Shown here: positions 1 to 5,213 of the stretch, piece after piece
Layout: the number at the start of each line of letters is the position of its first letter
Position numbering within the stretch: position 1 is the stretch's first letter
From: JAJPJX01 sp964568355
GTDB taxonomy: Bacteria; Acidobacteriota; Terriglobia; Bryobacterales; Bryobacteraceae
Reading direction: 5' to 3'
Assembly: GCA_964568355.1 (NCBI GenBank)
Contig: CAZMRK010000302.1
Span: 1 to 5,608, forward strand
DNA: 5,608 nt
Notes under the pieces: model-generated
What the model saw: only the letters and a program-made list of their open reading frames with translations
The model's database searches: none
Told to the model about the DNA's origin: nothing
Position numbers and translations under genes: made by a program

Positions 1-1220
1 TCATACAGGATTTTGCCGCCGAACATGGTCATGACGCACTGGATCTTTTGATTGCCCTCGATCTTCCCGCCGCCGGAACCAAGATAGGCGAACTTCCCCA
101 TAATGATCTCCAGCACGGCGATAACCGCTGTGGAACCGACACTCAAGTTGCCCAACTCGGGCCGGTGGATCATCTGAGCGGGATTCACCGTTGTGCGCCG
201 GATGATCTCCTCGAACGACACCCCCAGGCAGAGGAACTTGGACATCACGTTGGCCAGGTTGATGCCGACCGTATAAGGTGTATCCGCAAACAGATCGGCG
301 CTGATGGAATCGGGAATAAAGCCCTGTTGCACCGCGGGCACTACTCGCCGGAGCGGGAAACTGCCGCCGGCGTGTCCCAGATCGAACTTCACGCCGCGCG
401 CCCTCGCTTTCGTCACATCTGGATTCAACTTGCCGTCCCCGGTCAGATAGGCGTAACGATCCGCCAGGCAGTGAGTCACAATATCCCCCGGCCGCATCTT
501 CTCGAGCAGGAACTCGCGGTAGCTCCTCGCGGGGAATTTTCCCTGGGCCGGCAGAGGCGTGAAGTCCGCCAATACCGGCAGACTGGTCAATCGCCCGGCT
601 TCAAGCACGGCGTCCATCGATGCCCAGGGAAGGCGCGTATCACTGAACTTGCCTCCGTAGTGGCCGGTCTTGAATCCGATGATCAGATGGGGGTACTTCT
701 TGGCGGTATCTGCCGCCAACTGCACCTTAAGCTGAGCCGGATCCTGCTCCGCCCCGTTCGCCTGCGCGCCGGGAGCCGCAATATTCAGAAAGGAAAGAAT
801 CCTCATTTTGGAGCGATCGATGATCTTCTTGAAGTCTTCGAAGCTCTCCGCGCCCGCGGTTCCGCCGTCACAGCAGGTGGTGACGCCGGAAGGCAGGCAA
901 TGATGGTCGGCAATGACAGAAGGAGTCAGGTCCAGCCGCGTGTAGTAGCAGCAGATGTGCAAATCGATCAGGCCGGGTGTAATGTAATAGCCCGAAACAT
1001 TGACGGCCGCTTTCCCGGCGGAGGCCGGAATATCCCGGTCCACCCGGGCGATCTTTCCGCCCAGGACGGCGACATCCATTGGCTGATTGATGCGGTTGGC
1101 TAAATCGATCACGTGGCCGCCCTTGAGGACCGTATCGTAGCGTGGAGTTTCCTGCGCAGCCGATGAACCCGCCATGGCCGCGGTCACGAGTGGCGTAGAA
1201 AGAAACTCTCTTCTGTTCAT
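1..1220 (-). CDS. Exported amidohydrolase, dihydroorotase/deacetylase-like (C-terminus beyond left edge)
   Basis: The frame is open from the ATG at 1220 to the left edge: 406 codons with no stop, so only the last part of the protein is missing. The N-terminus MNRREFLS is a twin-arginine (Tat) signal, with probable cleavage after the AA at residues 21-22, so the enzyme should act outside the cytoplasm. The amidohydrolase fold follows: KGGHVIDLAN (33-42), the strand-1 motif ITPGLIDLH (80-88), FEDFKKIIDRS (127-137), LIIGFKTGHY (179-188) with K184 as the expected carboxylated lysine, PGDIVTHC (244-251) with H250, PDSISADLF (303-311) with the catalytic Asp at 309, and ELGNLSVGS (355-363) of the C-terminal beta sandwich. 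The second His of HxH is replaced by Cys (H88-I-C90), and strand 5 reads ADF (218-220) where many relatives have His; as I recall, DF there is usual in one bacterial subfamily. AAGAGG at 1230-1235 is a well-placed ribosome site. The substrate cannot be read from sequence; family members hydrolyse cyclic amides or N-acyl groups. Confidence 0.85.
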   Translation of the reverse strand, partial: MNRREFLSTPLVTAAMAGSSAAQETPRYDTVLKGGHVIDLANRINQPMDVAVLGGKIARVDRDIPASAGKAAVNVSGYYITPGLIDLHICCYYTRLDLTPSVIADHHCLPSGVTTCCDGGTAGAESFEDFKKIIDRSKMRILSFLNIAAPGAQANGAEQDPAQLKVQLAADTAKKYPHLIIGFKTGHYGGKFSDTRLPWASMDAVLEAGRLTSLPVLADFTPLPAQGKFPARSYREFLLEKMRPGDIVTHCLADRYAYLTGDGKLNPDVTKARARGVKFDLGHAGGSFPLRRVVPAVQQGFIPDSISADLFADTPYTVGINLANVMSKFLCLGVSFEEIIRRTTVNPAQMIHRPELGNLSVGSTAVIAVLEIIMGKFAYLGSGGGKIEGNQKIQCVMTMFGGKILY

Positions 1221-1286
1221 GGTTCTGTGCCTCTTGAAATCGATTGGGCTCAGAGCGCGTGCCGCTTTCAAGCACGGCCCCAGGAA

Positions 1287-1292
1287 AGTATA
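1287..1292 (-). promoter_or_regulatory. Possible -10 box (TATACT) for the amidohydrolase gene
   Basis: Read on the minus strand this is TATACT, a 5/6 match to the sigma-70 -10 box. It lies about 66 bases before the ATG at 1220 and would give a leader of about 60 bases. The hexamer 17 bases further upstream (GAAGAC) is a poor -35, so the call rests on the -10 alone. The rest of the divergent spacer (1221-1362) shows no clear operator. On the plus strand, TAGACT at 1335-1340 is a similar weak candidate for the gene starting at 1363. Confidence 0.25.
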
Positions 1293-1362
1293 CACCGGCG
1301 AAACCGCTGGTCTTCTCCCAGCGACTGCGTGGTGTAGACTCAGATCATGCAACACTAAAACT

Positions 1363-2724
1363 ATGAGCGCCCGCTTGGCGGTCCTCGAAATGCTAGCCGC
1401 TGCCGGAGGCTGGATTGTCCTAACCGGATCGCCGCATGTGGTACAGGCGCAATCCACGACCCCGCGCCCCCTGCTCAGCCGCTCCTACGTCGAATCCTTG
1501 CGCGATGTTCTGAAGTTGGAAGAGCCGGACGTGATCCGGCTTGAACAAAGGCTCACCGCAAATCCGGAGGACTTACCCACGCGCATCAAGCTGATGGCTT
1601 ACCATCAGCGCGCGGATCGGGCCGGCCGTCCGGAGGACCGTGCCAAACGCGCGCGGTACACGCTCTGGTTGATTGCGCATCACCCGGATTCGGAGGTTCT
1701 GCACGCGCCCGTGTCCAGGTTCTCGCCAGGCGAACTGACCCCAGCCGAGTATCGCCGCGCCTGCAATCTGTGGGATGCCGCAACTAAAGCCAAGCCCGGC
1801 AACGCCGGGATTCCCTGGAATGCAGCCTCTTTTTTCCAGGACCTCGACCCTGGACTCTATCTGCGCTACCTGGAAGCCGCCGCCGCGGCCGACCCAAACC
1901 ATCCCTTCGCGCTGCGTCCGCTCGCGCACCTGTATGCGCTTTCAATCCTGGCAGGCGGCCCGCCGGCTGCCCACGCCGAGGCGGCGCTGGATGCGTCGAA
2001 GAACGTATGGGTGCTGGGCAACGCGGCCAACATGCTCCAGCTCCAGTACAACCGGGCGATCGAGCGAGGAGTGCCGGCGCCTCGCGCCGCCGAATTGGCG
2101 GAGCGCTACTTTCTGAAGGCCAAAGCTCTCGATCCGAATCTGGACCGCCGGGTGATTCTGCCGCAGATCGATCCCCAGCAAACCGCGCGCGCGGCGCAGC
2201 GCCAGGCGCAGGCCCAGCAGCAGTGGCAGGCGCACGTCCGGGAGGCAATAGGCAAAATCCGGATGCTCCCGGTGGACGCGTTCCCGGATCTCCCGCCGGC
2301 CATCGCCGCGGTCCTGCGGGCGCGCAACTGCAAAGTGCCCCAGCCCTCCCCCGGCGGACATCCGCGCAATGTGATTCGCGGCGAGTTCTTCGCCAGGGGA
2401 GAAGCCGGGTGGGCTGTGCTCTGTTCCGTCAACCACTCGACGGCGCTGCTCGCGTTTCGCAACGCCCGCGATACGAATCCCGATACCCTGGCCAGGAGCG
2501 AAGACGAAACCTATCTGCAGAACTTAGGCAACAGCAACATCGGTTACTCACGCGAGATCAGCGCTGCCGGCCGCGATTTCATCCTGCAGCACTATCGCGC
2601 CTATGGCGGCCCGGAACCTCCGGACATCGACCACCACGGCATCGACGACGCATTCCTGGAAAAAGCCTCGATCACCTGGTATTTTCACAACGGCAAGTGG
2701 CTGCGGTTGCAGGGCGCGGATTAG
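1363..2724 (+). CDS. Secreted TPR-like protein with C-terminal 'WAVLCS' domain, function unknown
   Basis: A 453-residue protein. The frame stays open upstream to 1174, but I chose the ATG at 1363 because it starts directly on an export signal: MSARLAVLEML, a hydrophobic stretch to about residue 22, and a plausible cleavage site VQA|Q at 29-30. No good Shine-Dalgarno precedes it. Residues 45-300 are mostly helical, with TPR-like segments around 166-195 (YLRYLEAAAAADPNHPFAL) and 205-255 (AAELAERYFLKAKALDPN), then a glutamine/alanine-rich helix at 270-299. From about residue 307 (FPDLPPAI) to the end is a separate domain: CKVPQ, NVIRGEFF, WAVLCSVN, ARSEDETYLQNLG, IGYSREIS, HYRAYGGPEPPDIDHHGIDD and a closing WYFHNGKWLRLQGAD. 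I recall similar C-terminal regions in acidobacterial secreted hypotheticals, with no known activity. Divergent from the amidohydrolase gene. TPRs suggest protein contacts; nothing catalytic is evident. Confidence 0.75.
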   Translation: MSARLAVLEMLAAAGGWIVLTGSPHVVQAQSTTPRPLLSRSYVESLRDVLKLEEPDVIRLEQRLTANPEDLPTRIKLMAYHQRADRAGRPEDRAKRARYTLWLIAHHPDSEVLHAPVSRFSPGELTPAEYRRACNLWDAATKAKPGNAGIPWNAASFFQDLDPGLYLRYLEAAAAADPNHPFALRPLAHLYALSILAGGPPAAHAEAALDASKNVWVLGNAANMLQLQYNRAIERGVPAPRAAELAERYFLKAKALDPNLDRRVILPQIDPQQTARAAQRQAQAQQQWQAHVREAIGKIRMLPVDAFPDLPPAIAAVLRARNCKVPQPSPGGHPRNVIRGEFFARGEAGWAVLCSVNHSTALLAFRNARDTNPDTLARSEDETYLQNLGNSNIGYSREISAAGRDFILQHYRAYGGPEPPDIDHHGIDDAFLEKASITWYFHNGKWLRLQGAD

Positions 2725-2726
2725 CC

Positions 2727-2740
2727 CCGGCAGGAGCCGG
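2727..2740 (+). terminator. Small hairpin just after the TPR-like gene, possible weak terminator
   Basis: CCGGC AGGA GCCGG forms a perfect 5-bp GC stem with a 4-base loop three bases after the stop codon at 2722-2724. No T-run follows, so intrinsic termination would be weak at best. It could equally be an mRNA 3'-end stabilising hairpin or chance in GC-rich DNA. Confidence 0.25.
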
Positions 2741-2785
2741 TCGTAGATCCGGTAAACAGTCTTCCTGGGGCGTCTTCATGGGACA

Positions 2786-2926
2786 ATGAAAATGCCCGTG
2801 GCTCGCGCGCTGACATTTCGGGTGGTTGCCGTTCTCCTTCTGCTCATAGCGGGAGCGGAAGTCTATGCATGCGATGTCGGAAAGGATCTCGGGTCATCGG
2901 AGGCCTGGTTACCTCGACCGCGCTAA
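2786..2926 (+). pseudogene. Truncated small secreted/lipoprotein-like leader gene, fused out of frame to an RND pump tail
   Basis: A 46-codon frame that starts MKMPVARALTF (or at the second ATG, 2792) and continues with a strong hydrophobic segment VVAVLLLLIAGAEVYAC at residues 13-29. This is a signal peptide, and the Cys at 29 may be a lipobox or a mature cysteine. Starts of this style (leader ending GAE-x-x-ACD) are, as I recall, typical of small cysteine-rich secreted proteins encoded at the head of acidobacterial Cus/Czc-type efflux operons. After ACD the expected continuation is absent. The reading changes to VGKDLGSSEAWLPRPR and stops at 2924-2926, because the DNA from about 2893 is the end of a pump gene in another frame. 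The gene is therefore probably broken, although a short exported peptide could still be made. Alternative: a genuine tiny secreted protein. Confidence 0.55.
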
Positions 2927-2982
2927 CGCTGCTGATCTTGCCGGCGATGTATTTATGGGTTGAGAGACGACGGGGACGGTGA
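2893..2982 (+). pseudogene. Remnant: last 29 codons of an RND heavy-metal efflux pump (CzcA/CusA-like)
   Basis: Read from 2893, the frame gives VIGGLVTSTALTLLILPAM, then YLWVERRRGR and a TGA at 2980-2982. GG-L-V/I-T/S-ST-x-LTLL-x-LPA-x-Y is the highly conserved last transmembrane helix of CzcA/CusA-type RND pumps, followed by the usual short basic tail. Complete pumps are roughly 1,000-1,050 residues, so about 97% of the gene is gone. Upstream codons (RKGSR) no longer resemble the pump, which puts the junction at about 2875-2893. No start codon gives a meaningful product: an ATG at 2869 is in frame but would add only eight unrelated residues. The stop lies 58 bases before the next gene. Confidence 0.7.
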
Positions 2983-3028
2983 CGATCGACGTGCGAAGAT
3001 AGATGCTCGTGGGCTGGAATTTCCGCCC

Positions 3029-3035
3029 GGAAAGG
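3029..3035 (+). promoter_or_regulatory. Ribosome binding site that sets the start of the TIR-like gene
   Basis: GGAAAGG lies 5 bases before the GTG at 3041. The longer reading from a TTG at 2960 would overlap the pump remnant, add a run of Asp/Arg residues with no resemblance to a domain, and lacks a ribosome site. The GTG start places the first beta strand right at the N-terminus, as expected for this fold. Confidence 0.5.
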
Positions 3036-3040
3036 TTCCC

Positions 3041-3586
3041 GTGGGCATATCTGTTTTCTTGAGCTATCCGAAGCCATGCTTCGCAAAACAAAAGCAGTTT
3101 GTAGAGCATGTCAGCACGTATCTCCAACAGCGCGGCTTTGCACCTCGCACGTTGGGCGTGACGGATTATGATATGGACGCGCCGCTAACCGCGATTCGAA
3201 GATTGATGTTGGAATCCAATGGCTTACTCACCATTGCGTTCCGCAGGACATATGTAGAAAAAGGAACCGCGCGCCTGCGCACGGACATAGAACACCTGCG
3301 CGAGGAGTCGATTGACAATCATTGGCTCACGACGCCTTGGGCGCAGATCGAGCCTGCGATGGCATACCAGTTAGGTTTGCCGATTCTCATCATTCGCGAA
3401 TCCGGCGTGTTCGCGGATGGAATCCTGGAGCGTGGAGTAGCCGGGCTCTACATGCCCGAGATTGATCTTGACTCCGATATCGGTGCATATTTCTCATCTG
3501 CGGAGTGGAACGGCATTATCGGAAAGTGGGAAGGATATGTCAGAGCCGTCGTCGAACGCAAAGGACGCCCGCCGCAGTTATATTGA
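3041..3586 (+). CDS. TIR-like alpha/beta domain protein, putative NAD/nucleotide-processing immune-type protein
   Basis: A 181-residue single-domain protein starting at GTG. It opens with a TIR-style first strand, GISVFLSYPKP (2-12), then helix KQKQFVEHVSTYLQQRGF (16-33), TLGVTDYDMDAPLTAIRRL (37-55) and ESNGLLTIAFRRTY (58-71). A conserved-looking block W100-AQIE104-PAMAYQLGLPILII follows, which matches the position of the 'WC..E' helix and next strand of TIR domains; E104 is the candidate catalytic Glu. The end is ERGVAGLYMPEIDLD (130-144) and GRPPQLY (175-181). I recall bacterial homologues with this layout, usually annotated hypothetical. TIR relatives cleave NAD+ or make nucleotide signals in phage defence; assigning that here is inference. 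A nucleoside deoxyribosyltransferase-like activity is the main alternative. GC is about 53% over 3061-3540, against roughly 73% in sampled 60-base stretches of neighbouring genes, which suggests horizontal transfer. No partner gene (SIR2, SLOG, cyclase) is adjacent. Confidence 0.7.
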   Translation: MGISVFLSYPKPCFAKQKQFVEHVSTYLQQRGFAPRTLGVTDYDMDAPLTAIRRLMLESNGLLTIAFRRTYVEKGTARLRTDIEHLREESIDNHWLTTPWAQIEPAMAYQLGLPILIIRESGVFADGILERGVAGLYMPEIDLDSDIGAYFSSAEWNGIIGKWEGYVRAVVERKGRPPQLY

Positions 3587-3715
3587 CCGGCACCTGTCGT
3601 TTGCAAACTGCCGACGAACAGTGCCGCCACGGAACCGCGCGCGCCAGCAAGCGGATAAGCAAATCACCGGGCCGCGGCAGTAAAACATCCCCCACTCCGC
3701 ACCACCGCTCTGGGA

Positions 3716-3721
3716 TACACT
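3716..3721 (+). promoter_or_regulatory. Possible -10 box (TACACT) for a leaderless DUF1801 transcript
   Basis: TACACT fits the TAnnnT pattern of bacterial -10 boxes and ends six bases before the GTG at 3728, so transcription would begin at or next to the start codon. No Shine-Dalgarno is present, which agrees with leaderless translation. The -35 region has no clear match. The spacer from 3587 to 3715 shows no other feature except the short palindrome GTTTGCAAAC at 3599-3608. Confidence 0.35.
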
Positions 3722-3727
3722 AGCTGG

Positions 3728-4195
3728 GTGCGTGTGCGTCCGCCCGATCCGGAGTACCTCAAACTCCTTCTGCCCTACGGCGAAAAGATCCAAAAGCTCG
3801 CGCTAGCCGCGCGAAAACTGATCCTCGAAGAGGCGCCGGAGGCCAGCGATTTCGTCTACGAGGTATACACCATCGCCGATCAGTTTACGTTCACGGAACG
3901 CCCGAGCGACGCGTTCGTCTTCACCACCACGCATGCGAATTGGGTAAACCTCGGCTTTAACTTCGGCTCCCTGCTGCCCGACCCGGATGGTCTGCTGCGT
4001 GGCGAAGGCAAGTTCATCCGGCACGTCCGCATCGCGCAGGCGGCGGATCTGGACGCTCCTGGTGTTCGGGAGTTAGTAAGATCTGCTATCGCGCAAGCGG
4101 AGCGGCCCGAAGGCGAAGCAGGGAAGCCTCGTACCACCATACGCACGGCGCAATCCTCCAAGAAGCGCCCAGCCCCGAGGGGGCGGCGGATCTGA
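3728..4195 (+). CDS. DUF1801 (YdhG-like) domain protein with basic C-terminal tail
   Basis: A 155-residue soluble protein starting at GTG; a second in-frame GTG at 3734 is possible. The N-terminal helices KIQKLALAARKLILEEAP (20-37) lead into VYEVYTIADQFTFTE, ATTHANWVNLGF-type sequence around 67-77, and the family hallmark GKFIRHVRI at 94-102 followed by DLDAPGVRELVRSAIAQA (107-124). This arrangement is that of the small DUF1801 proteins, about 110-150 residues, whose biochemical role is unknown; some relatives are annotated as iron-chaperone/frataxin-like folds. The last ~25 residues (from about 130) are lysine/arginine-rich and unstructured-looking, an addition to the core that might bind nucleic acid. 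It stands alone: 141 bases after the TIR-like gene and 65 bases before the ankyrin gene. Confidence 0.75.
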   Translation: MRVRPPDPEYLKLLLPYGEKIQKLALAARKLILEEAPEASDFVYEVYTIADQFTFTERPSDAFVFTTTHANWVNLGFNFGSLLPDPDGLLRGEGKFIRHVRIAQAADLDAPGVRELVRSAIAQAERPEGEAGKPRTTIRTAQSSKKRPAPRGRRI

Positions 4196-4260
4196 TATGG
4201 TGAGCCGCAGGCCGGAACATCAAGCTGGTTAGCCAAAGGACCGGGGAAACCGGGGGGAAT

Positions 4261-5142
4261 ATGTTGGGATTGCGAACTTGTCACCAGGCAGACCGGGCGG
4301 AGTCCGCCAAGGTATGGGCAATTGTCCTTCTCACCCTTACAGCGGCGATTGCTCCCGCCAACGGATCGGAATTGCATGAGGCTGTTCGCACGTGCGACAT
4401 CCCGCAAGTGAAGGTCCTCATCGCATCCGGCAACACCCTCAACGAACAGGACGCCGACGGGAACACCCCATTGCAAGAGGCAATTCGCGCCGGCAAGCCC
4501 CATTGTGTCTATCTATTGCTGGAAGCGGGCGCGAACCGGTATCTGTTCAATCGGGCGCACGAAAACGCCCACTCGCTCGCCAGATTCCATAGTGACCCGG
4601 TCAGCCGGGATCAAATGCTTCCCCTGCTGGAAAATCTGAATCTGATCCGGCCGGGGACCGATAGCAAACAGTGGTCCTTGCAGTATGCCGCGCTGCGGGG
4701 ACAGGCGGATCTGGCCTCGCTGGTCCTGGACCTGGGCGCCGATCCGAACGCAGCCGGACCGGACGGCAACACTCCCCTCCACAATGCGTCGCTCAAAGGC
4801 TATATTCCCGTCGTCAATGCCCTGCTGCAGCACGGTGCCAGCATCTCGGTTCGGGACAGCAACGGATATTCGCCGCTGCATGACGCTGCCCTTGGCGGGC
4901 ACGTTGCCGTTGCGCGCGTCCTTCTTGCGGCAGGAGCGGATCTTTCGATGGCGAATAACGACTCCCGCGAATCTCCTCTACACGTCGCCGCGTCCTGGGG
5001 ACGGCTGGAAGTTGTCCGCCTCCTGCTCGATGCCGGAGCAAGCAGGTCTGCAAAGGACGGAAAGGGGCGTACGCCTCTGGATCTTGCCGTCGAGAACAAC
5101 CACTCCGAAGTGGCCGCGATCCTGAGAACCGGCACTCCATAG
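4261..5142 (+). CDS. Exported ankyrin-repeat protein
   Basis: A 293-residue protein. A long basic n-region (residues 1-17) precedes a hydrophobic segment VWAIVLLTLTAAIAPANG (18-35), a signal peptide probably cut near 32-35. The rest is an ankyrin solenoid. The first repeat starts at about 36 (ELHEAVRTCD), the second at 66 (DGNTPLQEAIRAGK), and a degenerate stretch covers about 99-136. Regular repeats start at 137, 168 (DGNTPLHNASLKG), 201 (NGYSPLHDAALGG), 235 (ESPLHVAASWG) and 268 (KGRTPLDLAVENN). The TPLH tetrapeptides lie 33 residues apart, except for one 34-residue step between 204 and 238. Ankyrin proteins bind other proteins; the partner is not shown by the sequence, but the signal places it in the periplasm or outside. 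G-rich GGGGGGA at 4252-4258 is a possible ribosome site 2 bases before the ATG, which is closer than usual. Confidence 0.85.
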   Translation: MLGLRTCHQADRAESAKVWAIVLLTLTAAIAPANGSELHEAVRTCDIPQVKVLIASGNTLNEQDADGNTPLQEAIRAGKPHCVYLLLEAGANRYLFNRAHENAHSLARFHSDPVSRDQMLPLLENLNLIRPGTDSKQWSLQYAALRGQADLASLVLDLGADPNAAGPDGNTPLHNASLKGYIPVVNALLQHGASISVRDSNGYSPLHDAALGGHVAVARVLLAAGADLSMANNDSRESPLHVAASWGRLEVVRLLLDAGASRSAKDGKGRTPLDLAVENNHSEVAAILRTGTP

Positions 5143-5176
5143 GAAAAAATCCGCGACCGGTTGCGGTCCGGTGTCG

Positions 5177-5213
5177 CCACGGCATCACTTCCCCCCAGCA
5201 CCCCCGGCCGTGG
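5177..5213. terminator. Inverted repeat between convergent genes, possible bidirectional terminator
   Basis: CCACGGC (5177-5183) and GCCGTGG (5207-5213) are perfect 7-base complements around a 23-base C-rich loop. The repeat sits between the stop of the ankyrin gene (5142) and the stop of the minus-strand gene (5214). A second, imperfect stem, GCGAC/GTCGC, lies just upstream at about 5151-5176. Neither is followed by a convincing T-run, so termination is inferred mainly from position. Confidence 0.35.

Noticed and set aside
48..1103. 351-codon plus-strand open frame
   Set aside because: It is the antisense shadow of the amidohydrolase: its translation has no domain-like pattern, while the opposite strand gives a full Tat signal and amidohydrolase motifs.
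868..1275. Minus-strand frame starting 55 bases before the amidohydrolase
   Set aside because: It overlaps the amidohydrolase on the same strand in another frame, and its translation is Arg/Gly/Pro-rich without motifs.
1174..1362. 63-codon N-terminal extension of the TPR-like protein
   Set aside because: It would overlap the divergent gene and bury the signal peptide; the extension has no coding character.
2007..2789. 260-codon plus-strand frame overlapping the TPR-like gene
   Set aside because: Its translation is low-complexity Arg/Ala/Gly/Pro-rich, typical of an off-frame reading of GC-rich DNA.
3599..3608. Palindrome GTTTGCAAAC as a possible operator
   Set aside because: A single 10-base palindrome downstream of a stop codon, with no second copy and no promoter beside it, is compatible with chance.
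3607..3681. ACTGCCG / CGGCAGT inverted pair as terminator or element end
   Set aside because: The arms are 7 bases and lie 61 bases apart with no T-run or flanking duplication; too weak to call.
3880..4503. 207-codon minus-strand frame across the DUF1801/ankyrin junction
   Set aside because: It is antisense to two well-supported genes and has no recognisable motif.
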